64,000 bases of DNA from Doris montereyensis (GCA_037039925.1 JAXRKP010000282.1:61001-125000); one strand, 5' to 3'. Numbered from the stretch's first letter, positions 1 to 9,884 are shown. Notes: generated from the sequence alone by a model not told the origin. Translations and numbers: made by a program.

Positions 1-19
1 TGTAGTATGAATCCGTACA

Positions 20-222
20 GGTGATAATAATCACTTTCTGGACAGGACGCTAGTCTGATTCAGATTTTACTACCCTTTGATGCTGGTACCTATGTGCACC
101 AGGGTCAAGTGTAGAAATCTATGTCTAGGCTCTCTTATACTTATAGCATTGCCAGGATTGGACCACTTGACCTCATGAGCCCAAATTTGGCAGCCTAACT
201 CCTGACCATCAAGTCAGTAAGT
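20..222 (-). mobile_element. tRNA-derived SINE, family S1, partial
   Basis: The block beginning with the 'gacaggacgctagtctgatt' motif is repeated about 275 bp downstream and matches, in reverse, the tail of the better preserved + strand copy at 5771-6087. The tRNA-like head is degraded. Family assignment rests on the shared tail motif and on the order of blocks. No target duplication could be defined. Confidence 0.5.
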
Positions 223-287
223 TCCTCAAAGGCGATTACGGCCGACAGAGTCTGAAGCTTATCCGGGTTTCTGTATCGTGAAGTGGA

Positions 288-515
288 ACAGATGATTATA
301 ATCACCTCCTGGACAGGACGCTAGTCTGATTCAGGTTTTTACTCCGAAGCTAGTACTCGGACCCATTTGCTCCTGGGTTGAGTGGAAAAATGCATGTTAC
401 GTGTATTTTCCTAGGAATACACCTTTGGAACTATCTTTGCTAGGATTCAAACCCAGGACATCATGATCCCCAGTCTAGGAGCCTAATCACTTGATCACCA
501 ACACCACCTAGCCTA
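288..515 (-). mobile_element. tRNA-derived SINE, family S1
   Basis: Read on the - strand, this copy starts near 515 with a head holding a box A-like segment ('gtgatcaagtgattaggc') and a box B-like segment ('gggtttgaatcct'). It continues through the family middle part and ends with the 'ctagcgtcctgtcc' tail. It lies directly beside a second copy at 20-222, so the left edge is a pair of same-strand SINEs in the FANCD2 intron upstream of the first visible exon. Confidence 0.6.
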
Positions 516-837
516 CAATGCCACGTTTATAATTTGTTTTCCTTTTTTTTTTTATACTCAAGGCCTAAGCTGAACAGAAAGTAAACGATATCTATTTAAG
601 AACTTTTTATTGACTTTATCTTTAATATAAAAAAAAATAATTTCTTCTCTTTCTTCCCCTTTTCACTTCAAGAAGATAAAAAAAAAAAAGACAATTTGCA
701 GTATCACTTATATAGCTTGTTGCGTGAATTTGATGTGTTTTTCCCACTGTTATTATAGATGTTTTAATGTTATTTTGTATGGTTATTATTATTATTGTTA
801 TTGTCATTATTAGAATGGTACTTTTATTATTATTTTT

Positions 838-911
838 TATTGTTAGTTTTATCATCATCATTATTATTATTATTATTATCATCATCATTGTTATTATTAT
901 TAGTATTATTA
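838..911. repeat. (ATT/ATC)n microsatellite
   Basis: Trinucleotide run of ATT with ATC interruptions. It ends exactly where the TIR element at 913 begins; a matching TTA run resumes at 1728, so the element appears to have inserted into a longer (TTA)n tract. Confidence 0.85.
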
Positions 912-912
912 C

Positions 913-1726
913 AGTAGTCTCCGCCAAAATGCACGGTTTACGGGTGACAAATAAATCTTGCATTTTGACGAAGGTGCATTTTGAGTCAGAGTTCAAAGGC
1001 CACGACCTATTACAGTGTCATGCAATTTAAATAGCCATTCTTGTTTGGAAATACATGTACATTCTAATTCTCTTTTTGTTTGCTAGTTGTTTGTTTTTGT
1101 TTGGGATTTGTCTGTCGTTTGTTTGTTTGAGAACAAGACCCAATAGACCTTTTCATAGATCTGTTACATTCTTTTCTCACTCAAGACTCAAAACTATAAC
1201 AGGTGAAGACATTTGGTGTCAAAGTTTTTTTTTTTATTGGATGACACGTGTCATACAGAGTACTATCTCCGTGGGGAAAAGTGACACAAGACCTTTCTCA
1301 GATTTTCTCACCGGGATCAAAATGAGAGAGACAACCGGATTGTCTGTCTGGCACATCTATCTAGTCAGGGAGGGAAAGGCCGGGTAAGGGTGACCAGTCC
1401 GAGACAGCCAAGACCAGCTGCCTATTTGTCGTGTATGTGTGTGTATACATGCTTAACATAGATCTAAATCTCACACACGCACACACACACATGCGTGACA
1501 TATTTTGTCATGGCACGAGGCAAGAAGAGGTTATCAAGTTTATTTTTCACATGAAATGACTCTTTAAATGCAACAAATTGAAGACAGACTGTTGCGTTTT
1601 GCGAAGTCAAGCTGGCCATTGTTGCATTTTGAGGGGTAATTAGCGGTGTGAAATTCGGGTGCATGATAAAATCGTGCATTATGACGAATCGGGCATTCTG
1701 GCGGCGTGCAATTTGGCGGAGACTAC

Positions 1727-1727
<1 letters not shown>
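913..1727. mobile_element. Non-autonomous TIR element (MITE-like), about 815 bp
   Basis: The left end reads AGTAGTCTCCGCCAAAATGC and the right end is its near-perfect reverse complement (GCAATTTGGCGGAGACTACT), giving terminal inverted repeats of about 23 bp. Inside both ends are further copies of a 'gcattttgacgaa'-like motif, a subterminal repeat arrangement. No transposase-like reading frame is visible inside. The flanks are TTA repeats on both sides, so a short TTA target duplication is possible but cannot be told from the microsatellite. The termini resemble those of the element at 30841-31793. Confidence 0.7.
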
Positions 1728-1798
<71 letters not shown>

Positions 1799-2140
1799 CT
1801 ATTATTACTGTTATTATTATTATTATTTTTAATATTATTATTAAATTATTTTTGCTGTTATTGTTATTATTACATACTATTATTAATTATTTTTCTGTTA
1901 TTATTATTATTACCACTAGTGTTATTAATATTGATTCTGCTACTGCTGCTGCTGCTGCTACTACTTCTACTACTACTACTATTACTACTACTACTGCTGC
2001 TACGACTACTACTATTATTACTACTACTACTGCTACTGTTGCTGCTGTTTTTACTACTACTATTCTACTGCTGCTGCCGCCGCTGCTACTACTACTGGTG
2101 CTGCTACTTCGACTACTACTACTACTATTGTTATTTTCTT
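1728..2140. repeat. (TTA)n and compound trinucleotide microsatellite
   Basis: About two dozen uninterrupted TTA units (1728-1797) are followed by degenerate ATT/ACT/GCT trinucleotides reaching the acceptor of the first visible FANCD2 exon. The long Leu/Ile/Tyr/Thr frames here on both strands are consequences of the trinucleotide period and are not genes. Confidence 0.9.
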
Positions 2141-2145
2141 CACAG

Positions 2146-2368
2146 CCAAACTTGCCAAGACGTTCCTGACCAGGGATTGGCGTGGTGAGGACGGTGTCCA
2201 GATGAAAGGTGCAAAGTTCAACGACAGTCTGCAGGAGATCATCAAGATGTTTGTGGTGTACAGCCCCGATTCGTTGGAGGCGCTGGAAAGTGTGGCCTCT
2301 CAAGCCATGGCACCCTTGATTCACATGGATAAAAAAGGCCATTCTGATGAGTTTCCCTCCTTATCAAG
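2146..2368 (+). CDS. FANCD2: FANCD2-like coding exon 1 of 4 in window
   Basis: The acceptor 'ttattttcttcacag' precedes the exon and the donor is AG|GTTACT. The frame is open throughout, starting with two bases of a split codon. It encodes AKLAKTFLTRDW, then GEDGVQMKGAKFNDSLQEII, then a helix-rich stretch ending FPSLSR. The DW-GEDGV and KGA-(F/Y)N positions match the family. No indel is needed here. Confidence 0.88.
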
Positions 2369-5300
2369 GTTACTTCCTGTCTTTGTCACATTGACTTAGA
2401 TTTCTCCTCTGTTTTGCATCTTTTACAGAGGTTTTGTTTTTGTCATACATGAATAAGTTATTACATTCTGCTTTGACAAAAGAAACTTTTGGCCAAAATT
2501 GATTCATACAAAATTTCACACGACTATCCTTAATGCCGTTTTCTGGATTTTCATGGAAATTTAAGTCTATTGCGTTTTTTTCCTGTTTTTTATTTGAAAC
2601 TGGGCGAACGTTTCAGTTGAGCTAGAGATCCAAATTCGTCTTTCTCGAGAGGGATCACAACTCTGATTATGTCTAACGATTATGTCTAACGGAAATGCGG
2701 CGGAAATGCAGATGATGTAGGAGTCGACTGCTATTCCACCGATGGGTGCATGAGATGTAGGAGTCGACTGCTATTCCACCGATGGGTGCATGAGATGAGG
2801 AGTCGACTGCTATTCCACCGATGGGTGCATGAGATGTAGGAGTCGACCGCTATTCCACCGATGGGTGCATGAGATGTAGGAGTCGACCGCTATTCCACCG
2901 ATGGGTGCATGAGATGTAGGAGTCGACTGCTATTCCACCGATGGGTGCATGAGATGTAGGAGTCGACTGCTATTCCACCGATGGGTGCATGAGATGTAGG
3001 AGTCGACTGCTATTCCACCGATGGGTGCATGAGATGTTTTACCGGAAGTAGCTTGCTATTCCACACAATGAGCTGCATGAGATGTAGGAGAAACACAAGC
3101 TAGTCCACCGATCTTTCAACATTGCATGAGATGTAAGAGTTGACTGCTATTCCACCGATTTGGGTGCAATTTTGAGATTGCAAGATTGTTGACATCTATT
3201 CCACCGATGGGTGCAATTTTGTCTTTCAACATTGCAAGATTGTTGACATCTATGTGTGCCAATTTTGTCTTTCACAATTTTGTCTTTCAACAGCAAGAAA
3301 AAAAAAAAAATTCTTTCAACATTGCAAGATTGTTGACATCTATGTGTGCCAATTTTTTCTTTCAACATTGCAAGATTGTTGACATCTATGTGTGCCAATT
3401 TTTGTCTTTCAACATTGCCAATTTTGTCTTTCAACATTGCAAGTCTTTCAACATTCAGTCATTGTTGACATCTATGTGTGCCAATTTTTTCTTTCAACAT
3501 TGCAAGATTGTTGACATCTATGTGTGCCAATTTTGTCTTTCAAGATTGTTGACATCTATGTAGCCAATTTTGTCTTTCAACATTGCAAGATTATGACATT
3601 TGTGCCAATTATGTCTTTCAACAAAGTTGAATTAATAATAAATGTGTTTGAACTCTTTCAACTTGCAAGGAAGTAAGAGTCAAAGAAAAGTGATTGAGGT
3701 TCATTCCCTCAATGTCAGATAATGATGACAGTAGCACGTGTGGGTGATTGGGGAATGCTGCTGGTACTTCATAATTTTGTTTTTCTTTGAATTGTCTCTC
3801 ATCTTGCTGTTTCATCTTGATTTACCCCGGGTGATTTTGAAAGCTCTTAGGTCCTATATCTTTCATTTTTCTTTCACTTACCCTTCATCTTGCTGTTTCA
3901 ACATTAATTTGTTTACCCTGAGATCACTGCATATGGTGCAAATTTCAATGAAACAAAACATTCACCCAGAGATCACCGCATATGGTCGACCGGAATACAT
4001 TTCTTTGAAAAACAAGATTTTACAAAAAAATCTATGTATGCCAATTTTGCTCTGTTTCATTTCAGGGCTTGTTGACAGTTTTCTACAATTTCGTCTTTCC
4101 GGAGTGATGGTGAGCAGCGTGAAGAAGGTGCCTGTTGGAAAGAAGTCCGATTCCATGGACGTACAGGAAGACCATCTGTTGACTTGGTCCATGGCTGTGC
4201 GGGTGTTGACATCTGCATCAGCCTCATCAAAGTGTTCAGCTGTAGGAGCAATCTGACCGCCGCTATCAAGTATGGGTGATTGTGGAAATTTTGAACTCTC
4301 GCAGGCATGCCACTGCTAGACAACACTTTCGTCGTTTAGACTATCGTGAAAGCTGCTCAATCTCTGCAGTCTCCTCATGATCACCACACGTGTGGAGGAA
4401 AGCTGCTGGTAAGTCTATATCTGTCTTTCTTCTTTCACGTGAGCACCTTCATCTGATGCTGTTTGCGTGTGTGGACATTCAAGGTTAAGTGACCCTTGAG
4501 ATTTGTGGATACTCTTGGATTTAGGGTAAGATTCACCAACGATAGATGGAGCAATGAAACAAAACAATTGGACATTCACCCAGAGATCATATATGAGTGT
4601 CAAATACATTTGGAATTGAAAAACAACATTTTCAAAAAAAGTCCTGATGCTGTCAAATGCGTTGTTCTGTTCCATTTCAGGGCTCAATTCATAAGTTTGC
4701 TACAAACGCATGTGGACTTTCCAAGGTAGCTAAGTCAATTATAAGTCCTGATTATCAAATGCGTGTGGACATTCCATGGAATAAGTCAATTCATAAGTCC
4801 TGATCTGTCAAACTTGGTCCATGGCTGTTAGTAGATGCACATTCATCGAGCCTCATAAAGAGGATGTGTCAGATTACACAAAACTCAATTCTAAGTTTCA
4901 GGTAGCGACCGCTATCAAGTATGGTTATCAGTTCCAAATTTTCCTGCCAGGCATGCCACTGCATAGACAACACATTTTGTGGTCACCACACTAGGAGGAC
5001 AAGCTGCTCAAGTCTCTACATGGCAAAGCACACGCATGATCAAGGGACCACATGTGACATTCCAAGGTAATAAGTCAATTCATAAGTCCTGATGCTGTCA
5101 AATGCATGTGGACATTCCAAGATAACATCAATTCATAAGTCCTGATGCTGTCAAATGCGTGTGGACATTCCAAGGTAATAAGTCAATTCATAAGTCCTGA
5201 TATAGTCAAATGCATGTGGACATTCCAAGGTAATATCTTAATCATTGGAAATGTCATAAGCCTCTGTACTGTATGCTCTTTAGGGAGTTGTGATGGGCTT

Positions 5301-7687
5301 TGAATGAAATGGCCTGCTGGGAGATGAATGATGTGCAATCAGTGAGCCTGCACTGTGTGGGAGATACAGACTATAAATCTATCTTTACCTTTAGCTTTTC
5401 CTTTCACTCTTTCACATGTAAATTGTAGAGCTCGCTGTTTCCAGCTAATTTACCCTAAGATCACTGCATGTGGTGGATGGGTAAAATAATTACAATGAAA
5501 TTGAACAAACAAACCATTGATTGTCAAATGTTAAATCTAATTTGCCAGATTGTGAAGGACATTGTGTTGACCAATCAAGTTCCCATGTTGAAACGAGGCC
5601 CTGGAGGCGTTTGTCTACAACGGGTCAAGGCCATGTTGACCTTGAACAGTTGCCAGGAAGCTTTCTGGATCGGAAATTTGAAGAATAAAAACTTGCAGGT
5701 TTGGATTCAAATTGTTGCTGATTTTATTTTTAATGCCACGCCCATTGTCATATAGAGGCAAGAGTTATATGGCATTGGTGGCAGAGTGGTTAGGCTGCAA
5801 AACTTGGAATTGTGAGGTCCTGGGTTCCAACCCCAAGCGAAGCTAGGTCCGACGTGTTCCTTGGGAAAGACTCTTCCTTAAGGCATAATTTTCCCCACTT
5901 GACCCAGGTGCAAATGGGTACAAGCACTAGTTTGGGAGTAAAAATCTGCATCAGATTAGTGTCCTGTCTAGCAGGTCATCATTATTACCTATTTGGCTTC
6001 ACGCTACAGAAGTTTGAGATGAGCTCCAGCTCTATAGGCCATGATTGCCTTGATGTATCTTTTACTTCCTTTACCATTGTAATTTAAAGGCGTTGATAGC
6101 CTGGTAGGTTAGGTTGCTAGACTTGGGGTCGTGAAACTCGGGGTTGAATCTAACAAATCCTAGGTCCAACATTGTAATGGGGGACTCCGTAGTCCCGAGG
6201 CAATGTGTTTGCCTCTCAGCCAAAATGTCGTGGGTTCAAGCCCCCGCATGTTGAAAAGTTTTTAAATTTTCTTTTGAGTAAAAGCTACCCTCCTGGTCCA
6301 GGCAGGTGGATAGACATCTAGTCCCATTGAGATGGACGATAAAAAGGAGGTTCCATGTGCAGAGCACAACACTTTGTGCCCCTTTAAAAATCCCTTGACT
6401 GTTTACAAGGGCAGCCTGGGTAAAATTACTAATCCTGTCAAAACCCCTGGAAGTACCTTACATGATGGTCAAATCAAATCAAATCAAATCAAATCAAATC
6501 AAAGTTTTTAAAACACACAACATTTTTACCCCCACACAACCCAAGTACCAATGAGTATCAGCATCAGCTGGGAAATAAATCCCGTGACGCACCAGCGTCC
6601 TGTCCAGGAGGCCATGTGTCGTCACCTGTTTCGTTTCACGTTATAGAAATTGGGATAAACGCTGGTTAATAGGCAGTGCTGTCTTGAAGGAACTAACTCG
6701 TCTTTACTTTGCTAGAAGAAATTGTAGAAGTTCCTGATAATCAATGATAATTTAGATGTAGATCTAGTCAGATGGCTGTTGGAAGATCATTTCCTTTTCT
6801 TTTTTTTTTTTAGTATCAATTTTTTCATTCAGCAAATAAATTTTTTCATTCATGTAAAATGAATTGCATTTTAGACTTTATATTTAAGAATCCGTACTTG
6901 AGTCTGGTGTGATTTGAATAGGAACAGAAATTGTTCACATGACCAATTGATTGCATAATCTACATACATAGAGTTGAACGTCTCTAGCTTTGACAGCTTA
7001 TACCTAAGGAACCGCCGCACTCACATCCTCCATATTTCAGCGTATAAATTTCAAATAGCCTGCTTTAGGTTCTTAGCAAATAAACTCTTGGATCAAATCA
7101 ATATTTTGATTGATTGGAAAAATATTAATTTGCCTGTGATCCACGAAAGTTTTTTTATTGTTACTAGATTTGATTTTTCAATTTCTGTCATTACAATTAC
7201 AAAAACTATATAAATATGTTCAGCATTTGAGTACTATGTAAAAGCCTGCGTAACTTTAATATCAAGCACTAATTTGATCTAATAATCGTACTTGATTTCA
7301 CCCGTAACTGATACAGTGGTTTCTGAGTTAACCGCAGCTAAAGTTCAAGAGACCCAGCTTTGTAATAAAGAGAAATCATAATCCAACATTGTTTACGGGC
7401 ATGCTTGTATACATCTTGGTATGATTGTTGCGTGCGTTGTCTTTCTATAGGGTGAAGAGATCTTAACTCAGTCATCATTGTGCTGCACTGAGAACGAAGG
7501 GGATGGACAAGACAAGGGGGAAAGTAGTGATGACGATCAAACCAATGCTGATGATGACGATAACGATAATGGTGATAATGATCCTGATGAGGACGAGAGC
7601 GAGGTGGAAATGGACGAGGAAGAAGTCGGCGGGCCAGGCGGTAAACGATGTGAGGACGACGGAGGTTCTCTCAGTGATGCCTTTTAG
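2146..7687 (+). CDS. FANCD2: FANCD2-like gene, 3' end (last four coding exons)
   Basis: Fanconi anaemia group D2 protein forms a clamp with FANCI on DNA and is monoubiquitinated during interstrand crosslink repair in the nucleus (family knowledge). Only the C-terminal part is in the window, in four coding exons: 2146-2368, 4066-4408, 5549-5698 and 7451-7687. Conserved blocks run in family order: a DW-GEDGV--KGA--N block, an LI-LIKVF-like block, a GMPLLD block, then RVKAMLTLN-C-EAFW-GNLKN followed by G-E-E-I and a strongly acidic tail. The tail of vertebrate FANCD2 is also acidic. The monoubiquitinated lysine lies upstream and is not visible. Exons 2 and 3 contain indels that break the frame (see findings). 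The gene lies head-to-tail about 12 kb upstream of the HSPA14-like gene. Confidence 0.85.
2712..3033. repeat. Minisatellite, about 41-bp unit, about 8 copies
   Basis: Units follow 'gatgtaggagtcgactgcta' then 'ttccaccgatgggtgcatga' and are nearly identical; one has a two-base loss and two carry T>C at the same site. Degenerate partial units continue to about 3200. Confidence 0.92.
3140..3610. repeat. Minisatellite, about 47-bp unit, derived from a splice acceptor
   Basis: The unit runs 'gttgacatctatgtgtgcca', 'attttgtctttcaaca', 'ttgcaaga'. It aligns along its length with the real acceptor region at 4030-4075, which reads 'tctatgtatgccaattttg', then 'tttcatttcag', then the first exon bases 'ggcttgttgaca'. 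Several units are truncated, and the first one or two are hybrids with the preceding 41-bp array. Confidence 0.85.
4066..4408 (+). CDS. FANCD2: FANCD2-like coding exon 2 of 4 in window (frame disrupted)
   Basis: The acceptor is 'gtttcatttcag' and the donor CTG|GTAAGT. The encoded blocks follow the family in order, but in changing frames: a V-F-NFVF-like start, then GKKSDSMDVQEDHLLTWSMAVR, then DICISLIKVF and LTAAIKYG, then LIVEIL, GMPLLD and a block ending HHTCGGKLL. Frame changes are needed near 4100, near 4202 (one base missing after the G run following the MAVR codons), around 4275, around 4305 and downstream of the GMPLLD block. An alternative reading of 4276-4304 as a tiny intron is unlikely because that stretch still encodes the family residues between KYG and GMPLLD. 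Confidence 0.72.
4530..5060 (+). pseudogene. Decayed tandem duplicate of FANCD2 exon 2 and its acceptor
   Basis: Positions 4545-4700 repeat the upstream intron of exon 2, including the 'catttcagggct' acceptor, the 'acattcacccagagatca' segment and the 'gaaaaacaa' run. Positions about 4815-5060 repeat pieces of the exon itself in order: 'cttggtccatggctgt', 'accgctatcaagtatgg', 'ggcatgccactgc' and 'agacaacac', separated by unrelated or scrambled bases. No open frame survives. It lies inside the next intron. Confidence 0.75.
5040..5240. repeat. Minisatellite, about 55-bp unit, about 4 copies
   Basis: Units contain 'aagtcaattcataagtcctg', 'atgctgtcaaatgc' and 'gtggacattccaaggta'. Single earlier units occur at about 4640-4800, where the same words follow the duplicated acceptor, so the array seems to have grown from the decayed duplicate. 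Confidence 0.85.
5549..5698 (+). CDS. FANCD2: FANCD2-like coding exon 3 of 4 in window
   Basis: The acceptor is 'ctaatttgccag' and the donor CAG|GTTTGG. It encodes a VLTNQVPMLKR block, then RVKAMLTLNSCQEAFWIGNL and KNKNLQ, the most diagnostic FANCD2 C-terminal signature in the window. The middle segment (about 5596-5623) reads GPGGVCLQ in the open frame, but LEAFVY, as expected for the family, in the neighbouring frame. A pair of compensating indels is therefore present. Confidence 0.88.
5771..6087 (+). mobile_element. tRNA-derived SINE, family S1 (best copy)
   Basis: The head reads 'ggtggcagagtggttaggct' (box A-like, as in leucine or serine tRNAs) and 'gggttccaacccc' (box B-like). A tRNA-unrelated body follows, with the family tail around 'agtgtcctgtctagcaggtc' and 'gcttcacgctacagaa'. 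This is a Pol III-type retroposon and not a functional tRNA: it lacks a foldable acceptor stem and extends about 240 bp past the head. Confidence 0.72.
6088..6178 (+). mobile_element. SINE family S1, head half (interrupted)
   Basis: A tRNA-like head ('gcctggtaggttaggttgct', then 'ggggttgaatctaac') stops at about 6178, where a different SINE begins. The matching tail half resumes at about 6503. Confidence 0.55.
6179..6502 (+). mobile_element. tRNA-derived SINE, family S2, with (AAATC)n tail
   Basis: The head 'gggggactccgtagtcccga' and a box B-like 'gggttcaagccccc' are followed by a body containing 'aggtggatagacatctagtc' and 'aagggcagcctgggtaaaat', and by a short (AAATC)n tail at 6473-6502. 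The copy is inserted in an S1 SINE. Reverse-strand copies occur at 8395-8703, 9998-10205, 24831-25055 and 25621-25750. Confidence 0.72.
6503..6695 (+). mobile_element. SINE family S1, tail half
   Basis: This carries the S1 tail words ('accagcgtcctgtccaggag', 'gtttcacgttatagaaattg', 'gggataaacgctggtt') and so completes the S1 element interrupted at 6179. A six-base 'aacatt' on both sides of the inserted S2 copy could be its target duplication. Confidence 0.6.
6696..7450 (+). other. FANCD2 last intron, 3' part
   Basis: AT-rich intron DNA. I see no repeat array, coding block or RNA gene in it. It ends in the acceptor 'gttgtctttctatag'. Confidence 0.6.
7451..7687 (+). CDS. FANCD2: FANCD2-like terminal coding exon, acidic tail
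   Basis: After the acceptor 'ctttctatag' the exon opens GEEILTQSS, which joins in frame to the preceding NLQ, as in the family (LQ-GEEI). It continues for 79 codons to TAG at 7685-7687. The tail is almost pure Asp/Glu with Asn and Ser and ends SLSDAF. Acidic, low-complexity C-termini are typical of FANCD2. No indel is needed in this exon. Confidence 0.88.
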   Translation, partial: GEEILTQSSLCCTENEGDGQDKGESSDDDQTNADDDDNDNGDNDPDEDESEVEMDEEEVGGPGGKRCEDDGGSLSDAF

Positions 7688-8394
7688 ATTTGCGGATGGA
7701 AGCGTTTGGCTGTTTCATTTTGTGTCTTACTTTTGCATATGATTACGATATTTGTTGATACATGTATGATATTAGTTGATATATAATGTATGATATGATA
7801 TGTTGATTAGTACATGTATGATATGAGTTGATATATAATGTATGATATGATATATTGATTGGCACATGTATGATATTTGTTGGCACCGGTACACTGGAAA
7901 CTTTTTATACCGCCAATTGCTGTGCCAGTGGTAATTGAAATTGGCGTTACAAAGAGATTGGCATTGTAACCAAAACACCCCTAGCCGTATTGCTTTGAAA
8001 GAGATAATCAATGTCCAGGTAAAATACGATGTAAATTTACAAAAACTGGGAGGAAATGAACACTGATAATATTAATACAATGGAGGTCAACCGCATGTGT
8101 GTGAATAGGCTACTGTAGTACAATGTAGTATAAGTAGTAATAGTGGTTTTAGTAGCATTGACTTAATGACTTATGGCTGTATCACGGCCTGGTCTTCGGA
8201 CAAGGCCGCCTCAGCTCTCTCTCTGTGATTTTTGCTGAAAGTGAAAGTGATAGAATATCCTCCATTGTTTTCGGTCTCTGGCAATTGACCGTAGTTGGTT
8301 CAGGTCTTCCCACATTTTAAGTTTCATTTGCTCCGCTAGGCGGGAGAGATCTCTTTTAATCTTTGCTAGTTTAGTAGCATTAGTAGAAGGTTTT
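7688..8394 (+). other. FANCD2 3' UTR and flank
   Basis: This begins with the presumed 3' UTR. A small imperfect array of 'tgatatataatgtatgatat' with 'gttgattagtacatg' lies at about 7755-7880. I did not find a convincing AATAAA within 500 bp of the stop; one occurs at about 9221. The rest shows no coding signal. Confidence 0.5.
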
Positions 8395-8703
8395 GATTTG
8401 ATTTACCCACATCCACAACTACGATGATCTCTGGGTTTTTGGTAGGATTTTTTAAAATTTTGCTCGGACTGCCATGTAAACAGCCAAGGGATCTTTAACG
8501 TGCACAGTGTTGTGATCTGCACACGGGGACCCTTTTTTATCGTCCATCTCCGATGGGACTAGGTGTCGATCCACCTACCTGAACCAGGGGGGTATAGATT
8601 TTGCTTAAAACTCGAGAAAATTTTTCGGATGTTGGCGGGACTCGAACCCACTACCTTTTGGTTAAGAGGCCGATACCTTGCCTCTGGACTACCGAGTCCC
8701 CCT
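8395..8703 (-). mobile_element. tRNA-derived SINE, family S2
   Basis: This is a near-complete reverse-strand copy. Its head is at about 8703 ('ggggactcggtagtccagag'), with box B-like 'gggttcgagtccc' on the - strand, and its AAATC-type tail lies near 8395. The 'gtcgatccacctacct' and 'tttaacgtgcacagtgttgt' words identify the family. Confidence 0.7.
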
Positions 8704-9479
8704 TAGAAGGAAAAGTAGGTAAGCCTGACAGAACACTACACATCTGTCTGGGTTCCATTAGCCCAGGATTAGGTAGTGTAGAGAGCAGAGTGGCAAATTG
8801 CACTGGAGATGAGACATGATAAAAATGGCGCTAGTGCTTTTATGTGACTCCATCATCCTTGACCAAGCCAAACTAGATTCTACCTGCTTACATCACTTTG
8901 GGGACTGGATTCTATCTGCTTACATCACTTTGGGGACTAGATTCTACCTGCTTACATCACTTTGGGGAAAGGAGCAGCGATACACGTTGGCAGTATAAGG
9001 AATTGTATTTAACGATAGCTGTTAAGAAACATTAAGCGAATGATGGTATAATGAGTTATTTTGTGGTTTTATTTTTTGTACTGTCTGATCCATACAAAGG
9101 TAAAAAGTTGACGGTCAGTGAGAATGACGGTACAGCAAGGTTTGAGTTTACATGTATGATATTTTTTGGTACATGTATTATGTATGATATTTATTGGTAT
9201 ATGTATTATGTATGATAGTCAATAAAAAATATTTTAAAATACAAGTAAATCGTTGATTGTATTTTAATGCAATTTCTGCTAACAGCAATGATTGTTTTGT
9301 CTGATGTCTTGAAAATTATGTGTTTTATTTTTATAAAATGGAGCAAAATCAATTGAATTTTGCAGGTGGCAGTCCAACTTTATGATTCTGTTTTTCTACT
9401 GTCCCTATCATCTGACCAATGTTTGATCTTGCAACAACTTACAAGCATTGGAGATTGGCAAAGGCTACAGGTAGAGTCT
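8704..9479. other. Intergenic, small direct repeats
   Basis: A triplicated 32-bp unit ('agattctacctgcttacatc', 'actttgggga') occurs at about 8874-8968. A short 'acatgtatgatattt' repeat lies near 9150-9220. Otherwise there is no recognisable feature. Confidence 0.6.
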
Positions 9480-9745
9480 TCTTCTTTCTTTTCATTCTTT
9501 TACACACGTTTCTCACCTTGTTATGAAGGGGAGTCGGGGGTTGCTGGTAAGTCCTACTACTTTCCTTTAATTCTAATTCCCTTATTTGTCTTTTATATTG
9601 CTGTTTCCTCTTATTTGTTCACCCTGAGATCACCGTTTATGTTAGACGGTAAATTTCAAAATAATCGAATCAAGTCATCTTGTTGATTTTATTTCTTCAT
9701 CAATTTACCCAGAGGAGATCACCAGATATGGTGAATGGAGTAAAC
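9480..9745. repeat. Dispersed repeat of unknown class ('gagatcacc' family)
   Basis: A T/C-rich stretch is followed by 'tcaccctgagatcaccgttt' and a second, similar 'acccagaggagatcaccaga' block. The same arrangement (pyrimidine-rich stretch, then 'accctgagatcactgcatat', 'ggtggacgg') occurs near 3730-3990, 4430-4600, 5390-5480, 17240-17345 and 22730-22780. It behaves like an interspersed repeat, but I cannot assign a class or ends. Confidence 0.45.
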
Positions 9746-9884
9746 GTGTCAGTCAGTCACACTCTACGATGGATATCACTAACAGTAACACAAACACAAA
9801 CACACTATTGCAAGCATGTTGTTAGCTTGTCAGTAGTTGGCTGGAGGATCTCGACTTTAATTTGACTTCAGCCATGTCCACCTT

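Larger units (their letters stand above)
2369..4065 (+). other. FANCD2 intron with two minisatellites
   Basis: The intron holds about 330 bp of unremarkable AT-rich DNA, then a 41-bp-unit array (2712-3033), a transitional zone, and a roughly 47-bp-unit array (about 3140-3610). A dispersed repeat segment of unknown class (about 3730-4020) containing a 'gagatcaccgcatatgg' motif leads into the acceptor. No further coding block of FANCD2 was recognised in it. Confidence 0.7.

Noticed and set aside
767..1030. Small Ile/Leu/Val-rich frames at 622-1030 on both strands, looking like membrane peptides
   Set aside because: They are translated ATT/ATC microsatellite plus the end of a TIR element.
4276..4304. 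A 29-base intron splitting FANCD2 exon 2 (GTGATT...CGCAG)
   Set aside because: It is too short for an intron, and the stretch encodes the expected family residues between KYG and GMPLLD once indels are allowed.
5771..5840. A functional tRNA gene (leucine/serine-like boxes A and B)
   Set aside because: The acceptor stem does not fold, and the sequence continues into a dispersed SINE body with other copies in the window.
7451..7687. Acidic exon as a separate small nuclear protein gene
   Set aside because: It has a splice acceptor and no good start, and its first residues (GEEI) join the FANCD2 block NLKN-LQ in phase.
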